A DNA stretch of 48,272 nucleotides from Fidelibacterota bacterium SCGC AAA003-L08. Its GTDB lineage: Bacteria > Fidelibacterota > Marinisomatia > SCGC-AAA003-L08 > D37C17. Location: assembly GCA_000405805.1 (NCBI GenBank), contig ASPJ01000007.1:1-48272 (forward strand), written 5' to 3'. The translations under genes were made by a program, and so were the position numbers. The notes beneath the pieces were generated by a model. That model saw only the letters and a list, made by a program, of their open reading frames with translations. It was not told where the DNA came from and did not search any database. Shown here piece after piece: positions 8,432-16,369 of this stretch (its first letter is position 1; each line of letters starts with the position of its first letter).

Positions 8432-10645
8432 ATGAGAACTTTAAATATCACTTTACTATTATTAATTACTTTTAATACATATCTTTATTCAGAAGACAAT
8501 TCCAATAAGAGGATACAATCTGTAGAAAAATTTTTAGAAGCTAAGCAATTAGAAATGAAAACTTCTATTACATCAGATCAAATTGAAGAATTTGATTTTA
8601 AAACTTATAAAATAACAATAGAAAGACTTAATCAAATAAGAAATAGCAAATCAAAAATATCTTTCAATAATAATATATTAATGAGAAACCATCTTATTAA
8701 AAGAGGAGTAACATACCGATTGAATTTAGCAAACAATAGTACAAATCGTTGTGATTTCTTTGATTGTGAAGGTCAAGAAGCCTGTGGTTTTGAAGATTGG
8801 ATAGGTGATGGTATTTGTGATGATGGTGAATATGACATATACTATAATTGTGATGAATTTAATAATGATGAAGGTGATTGTGATGAAGCGAGTGATGGAG
8901 GTGATACTGGAGGTGATACTGGAGGCTGTGAAGGTGCTGGTGGTAACCCAGATTGGTTAGGTGATGGCTGGTGTGATGACAGTAATAATAATGCTGATTG
9001 TGGCTATGACTCTGGTGATTGTTGTCCTGGTGACTGTGTGACTACTACATATGACTGTGCAGTTTATGGCGGTGATTGTTCAACATGTTTAGATCCTGAT
9101 TCAGCTGATAATGATGATGAAGGTGATTGTGATGAAGCGAGTGATGGAGGTGATACTGGAGGCGATGATGGTGGTGATTGCAATTTCTTTGATTGTGAAG
9201 GTCAAGAAGCCTGTGATTTTGAAGATTGGGTAGGTGATGGCTATTGTGATGATGGCACATGGGGCATATACTATAATTGTGATGAATTTAATAATGATGA
9301 AGGTGATTGTGATGAGGCGAGTGATGATGGCGGTGGAGATGAAGGTTGTAGCGATGGTGAATTCACATGTAATGATGGTTCTTGTATCCCGGGTGCTTGG
9401 GAATGCGATGTAGATTGGTGCGATTGTGCTGATTGTGAAGATGAGGAAAATTGTGATGATGGTGCTGATGATGGAGGTGATTCAGGTGGAGATGATGGTG
9501 CTGGAGAATGTGATTTCTTTGATTGTGAAGGTCAAGAAGCTTGTGGTTATGAAGATTGGGTAGGTGATGGTATTTGTGATGAGGGTGAATATGGCATATA
9601 CTATAATTGTGATGAATTTAATAATGATGAAGGTGATTGTGATGAAGCGAGTGATGATGGTGGCAGTGATGATGGTGGTGATGAAGAATGTGGTGAAGGA
9701 TATGTTGATGATTGTTCCGGAGATGGTGATTGTTGTTTAGAAGGATGGATTGGAGATGGGTATACTGATTGTGAAGATCAACCATGGGGATGTGATTTAT
9801 CCTGTTATGATAATGATGGAGGTGACTGTGATGAAGCGAGTGATGGGGGTGATTCAGGTGGTGATGATGGTGGAGATGAAGGTTGTAGTGATGGTGAATT
9901 CACATGTAATGATGGTTCTTGTATCCCGGGTGCTTGGGAATGCGATGTAGATTGGTGTGATTGTGCTGATTGTGAAGATGAAGCAAATTGTGATGATGGC
10001 GGTGATGATGGAGGCGATGATGGGGGTAATGATGGCACAGTATCTTTAACAGTTGGTGAAACAACAGCAATCATAGGAGACATGCCAGGAGAAGGAATTC
10101 TTTATGGGGCTACAGCTCCATTATTTTATGAATCATCTGTTCCAATTGGTGGAATTCAATTTACAATATATGATTCTCCTGATTGGGCAACAGGTATAGA
10201 GCTTAGTTCTATTGTAGAAGATTGTTTTGAAGCAAACTTCAATGATGTTAATGGATTTTTAATAGGCATATTATTTAGTCTTGAAGGCTGTGAATTAGAT
10301 GCTACAGAATCTTCTGTTCATTTTGCAAATATAACCTATGAATTAAGTGCTGATTCAGAATGGGGGTCACAAGTAGGATTAGATATCCAAGATGCTATTG
10401 TATCGGATGGTGTAGGAAACGCTCTCTCAGTTAATACTCAGGGAGGATTTATTAATGTAAGTTTACTTGGAGATGTTTCTTCAGATAGTGAAGTTAATGT
10501 AGTAGATATTGTATCATTAATCAATTTCATTCTATTAATTGATGAATCAAGTGATTATCAAGCTTGGGCTGGTGATGTAAATGAGGATACTGTATTAAAT
10601 ATACTTGATGTAGTTGTACTAGTTGATATTATATTAGGAAATTAA
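8432..10645 (+). CDS. Secreted LNR/LDL-receptor-A-like repeat protein with cohesin-like domain and dockerin
   Basis: The start at 8432 has TGGAGGCATTA upstream and gives an N-terminal signal peptide (MRTLNITLLLLITFNTYLYS); the product is 737 residues. After ~100 residues come alternating Cys-rich modules. Three near-identical LNR/Notch-like units (WIGDGICDDG...NCDEFNNDEGDCDEA) and further variants are interleaved with two near-identical LDLa-like units (FTCNDGSCIPGAWECD...DCEDEENC). Gly/Asp-rich linkers separate them. Residues ~540-670 form a beta-rich cohesin-like domain (VPIGGIQFTIYD), followed by a dockerin with two Ca-binding loops (GDVSSDSEVNVVDIV and GDVNEDTVLNILDVV). The modules suggest an extracellular, calcium-binding adhesin or scaffold. 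The function is not known. Codon use in the repeats is unusually biased to GAT/GGT/TGT, as expected for recent duplication. Confidence 0.8.
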   Translation: MRTLNITLLLLITFNTYLYSEDNSNKRIQSVEKFLEAKQLEMKTSITSDQIEEFDFKTYKITIERLNQIRNSKSKISFNNNILMRNHLIKRGVTYRLNLANNSTNRCDFFDCEGQEACGFEDWIGDGICDDGEYDIYYNCDEFNNDEGDCDEASDGGDTGGDTGGCEGAGGNPDWLGDGWCDDSNNNADCGYDSGDCCPGDCVTTTYDCAVYGGDCSTCLDPDSADNDDEGDCDEASDGGDTGGDDGGDCNFFDCEGQEACDFEDWVGDGYCDDGTWGIYYNCDEFNNDEGDCDEASDDGGGDEGCSDGEFTCNDGSCIPGAWECDVDWCDCADCEDEENCDDGADDGGDSGGDDGAGECDFFDCEGQEACGYEDWVGDGICDEGEYGIYYNCDEFNNDEGDCDEASDDGGSDDGGDEECGEGYVDDCSGDGDCCLEGWIGDGYTDCEDQPWGCDLSCYDNDGGDCDEASDGGDSGGDDGGDEGCSDGEFTCNDGSCIPGAWECDVDWCDCADCEDEANCDDGGDDGGDDGGNDGTVSLTVGETTAIIGDMPGEGILYGATAPLFYESSVPIGGIQFTIYDSPDWATGIELSSIVEDCFEANFNDVNGFLIGILFSLEGCELDATESSVHFANITYELSADSEWGSQVGLDIQDAIVSDGVGNALSVNTQGGFINVSLLGDVSSDSEVNVVDIVSLINFILLIDESSDYQAWAGDVNEDTVLNILDVVVLVDIILGN
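8750..9670 (+). repeat. Three near-identical ~150-bp LNR-like coding repeats
   Basis: Units begin at about 8750, 9179 and 9509. Each starts with the codons for CDFFDCEGQEAC or CNFFDCEGQEAC and runs through NCDEFNNDEGDCDEAS. Nucleotide identity between units is high even at third positions (for example GAAGGTCAAGAAGC in all three), pointing to recent duplication or gene conversion. Confidence 0.8.
9343..9996 (+). repeat. Pair of near-identical ~115-bp LDLa-like coding repeats
   Basis: One copy begins at 9343 and the other at 9881, an offset of 538 bases. Both encode GCSDGEFTCNDGSCIPG followed by AWECDVDWCDCADCEDE, with only a few base differences (for example GTAGCG against GTAGTG). Confidence 0.8.
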
Positions 10646-10651
10646 ATCTAT

Positions 10652-10689
10652 AAAAAAGGAAGAGAAACTAAATCAATTGTTTCTCTTCC
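10652..10689 (-). terminator. Intrinsic terminator of the hemW-GST-lipoprotein transcript
   Basis: An 11-bp perfect stem, GGAAGAGAAAC with GTTTCTCTTCC (10658-10668 and 10679-10689), has a 10-base loop. On the minus strand the stem is followed directly by six T (10657-10652). On the plus strand no T-run follows, so it primarily ends minus-strand transcription. Confidence 0.8.
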
Positions 10690-10757
10690 ATCTAAATGAA
10701 AAATGATTATATTAGTCTTATTGTTACCATTATCAACATGACAGGACTATTCAATAT

Positions 10758-11357
10758 TTATTCAACTATGACAAATACCGTATCAATAATATCTGAATCT
10801 ATATATCCGTAAATTGTTAATGTATCACCAACAAAGGGTGCGTATACGTAGAATAATTGCTGTCCATATCCATCATCTCCTGAATATGTAGAATAATTAA
10901 TAATAGGATCGCCAAACCATTCATCCATATAGTAAACAAAAAATGAATCAGGGCTTGTCCAAAAGACTCTAGTTAGGGGTTGTTCAGTTAAATATTTCAC
11001 AGTACCATAATCACTGTCAGACATGCCTGTTGGATTATATCCAAAATGGTAATATCCATTTGAATCTCTTGTAAGAGGATCATTTTGTTTCCAAACATCG
11101 TATATATTTAAACATACAGTGCTACCACCACATTCTCCTAAACAATCTTCTGTACAATTATCGCTATTCAAACAATTCCCATCGCAATCTTTACATTCTT
11201 CTGCATATTCACAAAATTCATTATCTAGACCTAGTGTAGCATTAATATCATAATTGCATGCATCGAAGTCTATGCAGCCCTGAATAATTGACTCTTGATT
11301 TTTTTCATCTTCATCACAGTTAAATAAAAATAAACTTAATAGTAATATCTTTTTCAT
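10758..11357 (-). CDS. Cys-rich lipoprotein with GCxxxxACNY motif
   Basis: The 199-residue protein starts after AAAGGGTAACT. It has a short lipoprotein-type signal, MKKILLLSLFLFNC; Asn just before the Cys is unusual for a lipobox. Residues ~27-80 contain GCIDFDACNY and a run of Cys pairs (CKDCDGNC, CLGECGG), the same type of motif as in the lipoprotein at 38121. The C-terminal ~110 residues look beta-rich (GYYHFGYNPTG, LTRVFWTSPDSFFVYYMDEWFG as separate blocks) and match no family I recognise. It is the last gene of a minus-strand group, 21 bases after the GST gene and ahead of the terminator at 10652-10689. Likely anchored in the outer or inner membrane; function unknown. Confidence 0.7.
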   Translation of the reverse strand: MKKILLLSLFLFNCDEDEKNQESIIQGCIDFDACNYDINATLGLDNEFCEYAEECKDCDGNCLNSDNCTEDCLGECGGSTVCLNIYDVWKQNDPLTRDSNGYYHFGYNPTGMSDSDYGTVKYLTEQPLTRVFWTSPDSFFVYYMDEWFGDPIINYSTYSGDDGYGQQLFYVYAPFVGDTLTIYGYIDSDIIDTVFVIVE

Positions 11358-11378
11358 AGTTACCCTTTATAGCAATTT

Positions 11379-12023
11379 TTAATTATAATCAAGAATTATA
11401 GGATAATTTTTATTATCCCATAGATTGTATTTAGTCATTATACTAAGAAATAGATTAGATGCTTGCATATTATTTAGCCAATCAGCTAATAGTTTGTAAT
11501 TATTTTCAAACCATTGATAGTCAACATTTGCAAACTGTCTCACAAATGGAAAAATCGCAATATCAGTAATACTAATTTCATCTCTTAAAAAGTATTTTGT
11601 TTTATTTAGTTTTTCTTCATATCTAGATAAAATATTACCACAATGATCTCTATAATATTCTCTTGGATTTTCGGGATATCGGTCATGGTATTTGTAACAA
11701 TCGAGCCATTTCTTAAATGTTGTATCATTTTCCTTAATCAATTCCATCTCTTTATTAGAATCTTCACTTAACCATCGTTGACTAGAGTTATTTTTTAAGG
11801 CCCATATCATTATTTCTAGACTTTCATCAATTATCTGGTTGTTTTGAGTGATTAACACTGGAACAGTACCTTTGTCAGAAGCTTTATATAATTCTGTTGG
11901 TCTATCTCGTAATGAGATCTCTCGAATTTCAACTTTGATGTCTGAATATGCCAGTGCCATCCTGGCACGGATTGCATAGGGTCATCTGCGATATGAATAT
12001 AAAATTGGATATTTATTTTCCAT
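11379..12023 (-). CDS. Glutathione S-transferase family protein with UGA (selenocysteine) at the active-site Cys position
   Basis: Reading from an ATG at 12023, which overlaps the end of the thioesterase gene by 11 bases, the frame is M-E-N-K-Y-P-I-L-Y-S-Y-R-R, then TGA (11984-11982), then PYAIRARMALAYSD and onward. Close GST homologues have LYSFRRCPYAIRARMAL here, so the TGA falls exactly on the N-terminal redox Cys (codon 14). The rest is an intact GST: a thioredoxin-like N domain (VPVLI, IDESLEIM) and an alpha-helical C domain (ISITDIAIFPFVRQF). Read through, it is 214 residues, a normal length. A gene finder would start at the internal ATG at 11960 and lose the active site. A SECIS-like hairpin follows the TGA, and a tRNA-Sec gene lies at 42476-42570. 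A nonsense mutation is the alternative, but the remaining frame shows no decay. Confidence 0.82.
11947..11984 (-). promoter_or_regulatory. Bacterial SECIS-like hairpin directly after the in-frame UGA
   Basis: In transcript order: UGA (11984-11982), CCC, then lower stem UAUGC (11978-11974) pairing with GCAUA (11951-11947). Inside is an internal loop AAUCC/UG, an upper stem GUGCC (11968-11964) with GGCAC (11958-11954), and the apical loop AGGAU. The apical loop begins 18 bases after the UGA, and it has G in its first two positions. Both fit what is known of bacterial SECIS elements; the loop resembles AGGUCU of E. coli fdhF. Confidence 0.72.
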
Positions 12024-12423
12024 AGTCATTTTTAATTTCATTATAGACTAATACTGTCTTGTTGGAACTAAAGTCAAAGCAAACAATAGTTATTACTGAT
12101 TGACATATAGATTCTTGTGTATCTTTATTGAATACAATAGAAGTGATATCAAAACTTTTATTTCCAATTCGACTTACTCTTTGGCCTATTATTAATTCTG
12201 TAGGGTGAAGAACCTGTTTATAGTAGTCTATTGTTACAGACGCTACAATGACAGATTTTCCATCTTGCGTAATTTTCCATCGACTCAGCAACTCTAATCG
12301 AGCATCTTCTATATAACTTAAATATACGGCGTTATTAATATGTCGAAATGCATCTAAATCTATCCATCTTGTTCTTAAAGAGTGTTGAAATTTAAAATCT
12401 GTTATTTTTTGTGTTGAATTCAT
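12013..12423 (-). CDS. Acyl-CoA thioesterase, hot-dog fold (4-hydroxybenzoyl-CoA thioesterase/YbgC type)
   Basis: The 136-residue protein has the 4HBT signature RWIDLDAFRHINNAVYLSY (residues ~19-37), with the Asp at the position of the usual catalytic acid, followed by EDARLELLSRW. It should hydrolyse an acyl-CoA thioester, but the substrate cannot be read from the sequence. It starts 6 bases after the hemW stop, and its last codons contain the start of the Sec-GST gene, so translation of the two is likely coupled. Confidence 0.85.
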   Translation of the reverse strand: MNSTQKITDFKFQHSLRTRWIDLDAFRHINNAVYLSYIEDARLELLSRWKITQDGKSVIVASVTIDYYKQVLHPTELIIGQRVSRIGNKSFDITSIVFNKDTQESICQSVITIVCFDFSSNKTVLVYNEIKNDYGK

Positions 12424-12429
12424 AAATAT

Positions 12430-13569
12430 TTATATAAAAAGATCTGATGCAATTTCATCTGCAAGTAATCTAGCATTATCATCTAGAAAGAAAAAACCAT
12501 TTTCATAATTTAGTCCATTCCACTTCTCTGTATTTAATTTTATATATGCTTCTATGGATTTATTATAGTATTTGGAGAGTTTTTTAACATTTACTCCATC
12601 ATGCATTCGAAGTCCATTGAAAATAAGTTCATTAAAATAATCTTTTTTAGTCAAATATTCTTTATCCTTAATTGGGAGTTCATTATTATTGATTGCTTGA
12701 GTATATAGGTTTAGATTATCCATATTCCACCATCTTTTTTTCAAATCATAACTATGTGCAGAGGGCCCAAAGCTAATATATGGATCATTTTTCCAATAAT
12801 GCATATTATGATTACATCTATAACCTCCCTTAGAATGATTTGATACTTCATATTGAATGTAGTTTTTTATCTTTAAAAACTCTAGCATATATGTATACAT
12901 ATCAATATCTATAATTTCACTGGGCATAATTACTTTTTTTGACTTGACTAGTTTAAATAGCTGCGTTTGTTCCTCTACAGTAAGCGAATAGGTAGAAATA
13001 TGTTCAGGATCTAAGTCAACTAGCCTTGATAAATCCTTCTTCCATCGTTTCATTGTTTGTCCGGGTATATCAAAAATAAGGTCAGCATTAATATTGTCAA
13101 AACCTGCTTTTCGAGCATTATCATATGTATTAATACAGTCTTCTGGAGAATGAAGTCTACCTAAAAAAGATAGCAATTTCTCATCGAAAGTCTGAAAGCC
13201 TAATGATAGTCTATTTGCTCCAATAGATATAAAATCTTTTAATTTGTCAACAGTGACTTCACCTGGATTTGTTTCAATTGTAAATTCTTTAATATTACTT
13301 AAATCAATATATTCTCTTAAACTATTTAGTATAGATTCTATTGAAGATGCTTTTAGTAAAGAAGGCGTTCCACCTCCAAAAAAAATAGTATCAAATTTCC
13401 AAGGGTATGCTCTTTCTTTAAAAAATAATTTAATTTCTTTACATATGGAGTTTATAAACTCAGGAATTTCATCATTTCTATCAGCTACGGAGTAAAAATC
13501 ACAATAAATGCATTTTGCTTTACAGAATGGGATATGAATATAAATTCCAGCTTTTTGATTATTTTTCAT
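12430..13569 (-). CDS. hemW: Radical SAM heme chaperone / coproporphyrinogen III oxidase-like protein
   Basis: The 379-residue protein begins with the HemW-type radical SAM motif YIHIPFCKAKCIYCDF (CxxxCxxC binding [4Fe-4S]), then FFGGGTPSLL, ETNPGEV, RLSLGFQTF, DLIFDIPGQT and a HemW-like C domain (YEVSNHSKGGYRCNHN). HemW proteins are heme-trafficking chaperones rather than true HemN oxidases; length and the single N-terminal Cys cluster favour HemW. It heads a minus-strand group with the thioesterase, Sec-GST and lipoprotein. The 160-base gap to the divergent transketolase gene must hold both promoters, but I could not pick out a convincing pair there. Confidence 0.9.
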   Translation of the reverse strand: MKNNQKAGIYIHIPFCKAKCIYCDFYSVADRNDEIPEFINSICKEIKLFFKERAYPWKFDTIFFGGGTPSLLKASSIESILNSLREYIDLSNIKEFTIETNPGEVTVDKLKDFISIGANRLSLGFQTFDEKLLSFLGRLHSPEDCINTYDNARKAGFDNINADLIFDIPGQTMKRWKKDLSRLVDLDPEHISTYSLTVEEQTQLFKLVKSKKVIMPSEIIDIDMYTYMLEFLKIKNYIQYEVSNHSKGGYRCNHNMHYWKNDPYISFGPSAHSYDLKKRWWNMDNLNLYTQAINNNELPIKDKEYLTKKDYFNELIFNGLRMHDGVNVKKLSKYYNKSIEAYIKLNTEKWNGLNYENGFFFLDDNARLLADEIASDLFI

Positions 13570-13729
13570 TATTACTTTTTATATGATTTGTTCAATCTTC
13601 ATATTAAATATTGATTTAATTAATAGAATAAAATTTAATAATAAAAATTTTATAAAAAGATTAATTGTTTTTTCTAAATTTAAATGTTTCCTCAAGTACT
13701 AAATAGTTAATGTTAAGGAGATTCCTAAT

Positions 13730-15730
13730 ATGGATTTAGAACAACGTTCTATAAATGTTGGTAAAGCATTGATAATGGATACTGTAAGAAATGCTAATTC
13801 AGGTCATACGGGTGGACCATTATCTTCATTTGATTTTGCATACGTATTATTTAAAGATTTTTTAAAGTTTGATCCTGAAAATACAGATTGGTTTGATAGG
13901 GATAGATTCGTCTTATCTATTGGTCATGAATCTGCATTATTATATACAATATTAACATTCATTGGCTGGTTAGATATTGAAGATTTAAAATCTTTTAGAC
14001 AATTCGGGTCTAAAACTCCAGGTCATCCGGAAAGAGGGTTAACTCCTGGAGTAGAAGCTACTACAGGGCCACTAGGACAAGGCATAGGTAACGCTGTAGG
14101 TATGGCAATATCAGAGAGTATTTTACAAGAAAATTTTGGCAAGGACATTATCAATCATTACACCTATGTATTGCATGGTGATGGAGATATACAAGAGCCA
14201 GTTTCACAAGGAGCAATTGCGATTGCAGGTCATTATGGGCTTGGAAAATTGATTGCATATTATGATTCCAATGATGCGCAAATTTCGGGAAAGGTATCAA
14301 GATCAGACTCAACAGATTACGCTGCTTTTTATAAATCAAATAACTGGCATGTTATAGAGATTGATGGACATGATAGATCTGCCATCAGAGATGCTTTGCG
14401 TTTGGCTCAGATGGAAATATCTAAACCTTCTGTTATTATCGGAACAACTACTATGGCTCATGGTTGTGCTAATATGGAAGGAAATCATGAAACTCATGGA
14501 GCTCCACTCCCTCCAGAAGAAATTGCTGCTACGAAACAGAAATTTAGACTAGATCCTGAACAGTTTTTTTATTTACCTGCAGATGTATTAAATCATTTTA
14601 GAGAAGGTTTTGATTTTGCAAAGCAGGAAGTAGCTGCATGGGAAAATTCCTTAAGGAATGCCCTGAATGATTCAAATTTTCGTCAAAAATGGGATATTGC
14701 TATGTCCGGAGGAGTTCCTCAAGATGTGAACTGGCCTTCTTATGAGCCAGGAGAAATGATTGCTACAAGAAAAGTATGGGGTGGAATTATTGAGCCTTTA
14801 GCTGATGTTCATCCAACACTTGTAGGTGGATCAGCAGATTTAGAGCCATCTAATGTTACGGCTGGATTTGCAAAGAAAGTTGAAGATTTTAATAAAAATA
14901 ATAAATCTGGTAGAAACTTTGCATATGGAGTTAGAGAGTTCCCTATGGGTGCTATTAATAATGGAATTGCACAACATGGGGGTTTAAAAGTTTTTGGGGC
15001 AACATTTTTTGTATTCTCAGATTATGAGAGACCTGCATTAAGGATGAGAGCTCTTCAAAAATTACCTGTAATTTCAGAATATACACATGATTCTATATAT
15101 GTTGGAGAAGATGGACCTACACATCAGCCAATAGAACATATAATGGCATGCAGAGCCATCCCTAATCTATTAGTATTAAGACCAGGTGATGCTAATGAAG
15201 CTGTAGTAGCATCTAAAATAGCTTTTGAACAGTCAGAACTTCCATCAGCAGTTCTTTTAACTCGCCAGGGTCTTCCGGTATTGGATCGAAACACATATCC
15301 TTCTGCTGAAGAATTTAGAAAAGGTGCTTATATTCTTAGCGATTATGATACAGAGAGTCCAGAAATTAGTATTTTTGCTTCAGGATCAGAAGTTTCTTTA
15401 GCATTAGATGTAAAAGCAGCTTTGAAAGATCAATTTAATATTAGAGTTGTTAACTTTGGTTGCTGGGAATTATTTGATATGCAACCTGAAGATTATAGAG
15501 CAAATATAATTCATGATTCAAGTTTCAAAATATCTATTGAAGCAGGAATAACTCAGGGATGGGAAAAATATACTGGGAATTCTATATTAAACAGTCTAAA
15601 TATAGGGATTAATACATTTGGAGAATCAGCTCCAGGAAAAGATGTTGCAGAATATTTTGGTCTTACCTCAGAAGCAATTACAAAAACAATCTTAACTAAA
15701 TTAGATAAAGTATCTAACTATTCAAAATAA
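13730..15730 (+). CDS. tkt: Transketolase
   Basis: ThDP-dependent transketolase of 666 residues, moving two-carbon ketol groups between pentose and hexose phosphates. The N-terminal domain has NSGHTGGPLSS (residues ~23-33) and the ThDP-binding GDGDIQEPVSQGA. The pyrimidine-domain block is YGVREFPMGAINNGIAQHGG with the catalytic Glu, followed by the donor-sugar block THDSIYVGEDGPTHQPIEH. AAGGAG lies 9 bases before the ATG. It stands alone after a divergent promoter region and is followed after 52 bases by a short unknown gene. Confidence 0.95.
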   Translation: MDLEQRSINVGKALIMDTVRNANSGHTGGPLSSFDFAYVLFKDFLKFDPENTDWFDRDRFVLSIGHESALLYTILTFIGWLDIEDLKSFRQFGSKTPGHPERGLTPGVEATTGPLGQGIGNAVGMAISESILQENFGKDIINHYTYVLHGDGDIQEPVSQGAIAIAGHYGLGKLIAYYDSNDAQISGKVSRSDSTDYAAFYKSNNWHVIEIDGHDRSAIRDALRLAQMEISKPSVIIGTTTMAHGCANMEGNHETHGAPLPPEEIAATKQKFRLDPEQFFYLPADVLNHFREGFDFAKQEVAAWENSLRNALNDSNFRQKWDIAMSGGVPQDVNWPSYEPGEMIATRKVWGGIIEPLADVHPTLVGGSADLEPSNVTAGFAKKVEDFNKNNKSGRNFAYGVREFPMGAINNGIAQHGGLKVFGATFFVFSDYERPALRMRALQKLPVISEYTHDSIYVGEDGPTHQPIEHIMACRAIPNLLVLRPGDANEAVVASKIAFEQSELPSAVLLTRQGLPVLDRNTYPSAEEFRKGAYILSDYDTESPEISIFASGSEVSLALDVKAALKDQFNIRVVNFGCWELFDMQPEDYRANIIHDSSFKISIEAGITQGWEKYTGNSILNSLNIGINTFGESAPGKDVAEYFGLTSEAITKTILTKLDKVSNYSK

Positions 15731-15782
15731 ATAGCCTAAATTATAGGTCTTTAATATTAAATAGATTTCAGGGAATAGGGTT

Positions 15783-16217
15783 ATGACTAAATGGGATAAA
15801 GATACTTTTATCAAAAAGACAAAAACAGAATGCCCTCCTCATATATCTAATATTGCATTAGATTTAGTTAAATTTTCAGAAGATCATGCAGATATAGTGC
15901 AATGGGGAAAAGGTGATGGACAGGGTACTATGCGTTTTAAATGTAAAACTGATGATTTTGGGATACTTCCATTATTTGAACTTACCACTAATGGTCAAAT
16001 CAATTTTTTAATCAATTCCCTTCGTTCTAAAGTTAAAAAACAGGAGATTTTAAGAGCTTATCAATTAAAGCTTGAATCAAACTTCATGATTGATTTCAGT
16101 CCTGAGTTTTACCCTTCTGATATTTATCATGAAGTGGATGATGTATTTACTATCAAACATGATGTTGATAAATTTGTAGAGACTATCCAAACCATTTCTG
16201 ATAGATTACATCAATAA
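15783..16217 (+). CDS. Conserved-looking protein of unknown function
   Basis: I do not recognise the 144-residue product. It is soluble, has no signal peptide or membrane segment, and a single Cys (ECPPHI). The middle (IVQWGKGDGQGTMRFKCK, then GILPLFELTTNGQINF) looks like a small beta-sheet domain and the end is helical. An AGGG ribosome site lies upstream. It follows transketolase in the same direction, with a 52-base gap containing only a weak stem. Confidence 0.6.
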   Translation: MTKWDKDTFIKKTKTECPPHISNIALDLVKFSEDHADIVQWGKGDGQGTMRFKCKTDDFGILPLFELTTNGQINFLINSLRSKVKKQEILRAYQLKLESNFMIDFSPEFYPSDIYHEVDDVFTIKHDVDKFVETIQTISDRLHQ

Positions 16218-16234
16218 TAAATATTCTAAAATTG

Positions 16235-16243
16235 TGATATAAT
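16235..16243 (+). promoter_or_regulatory. Candidate extended -10 promoter for the giant secreted protein
   Basis: TGATATAAT (TG at 16235-16236, TATAAT at 16238-16243) sits 127 bases before the start codon at 16370. No good -35 box is visible, as often with extended -10 promoters. Apart from this, the 152-base gap shows nothing recognisable. Confidence 0.3.
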
Positions 16244-16369
16244 ACACATTTCTTACCAGGTTACAAGATGTTACTTTACATTTTGATAATATCTTCCTTT
16301 AATTTCAATCGGAAAATTGTTAATATTATACATTGCCAAATTCTGTATAAATGAGAGAATTGAACTAGA

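Noticed and set aside
9045..9260. His-rich antisense reading frame in the repeat gene
   Set aside because: It is the complement of Asp/Gly/Cys codon repeats and has no ribosome site or homology.
8750..9996. Repeats as a possible CRISPR or satellite array
   Set aside because: The repeats are in frame, of unequal spacing and encode regular Cys-rich modules of one secreted protein.
9805..10083. Pro/Ser-rich antisense reading frame
   Set aside because: Mirror of the Gly/Asp-rich linkers in the coding strand; low-complexity shadow.
13570..13729. Promoter boxes in the hemW/tkt divergent gap
   Set aside because: The region is so AT-rich that many partial boxes exist; none has a good -35/-10 pair at proper spacing.
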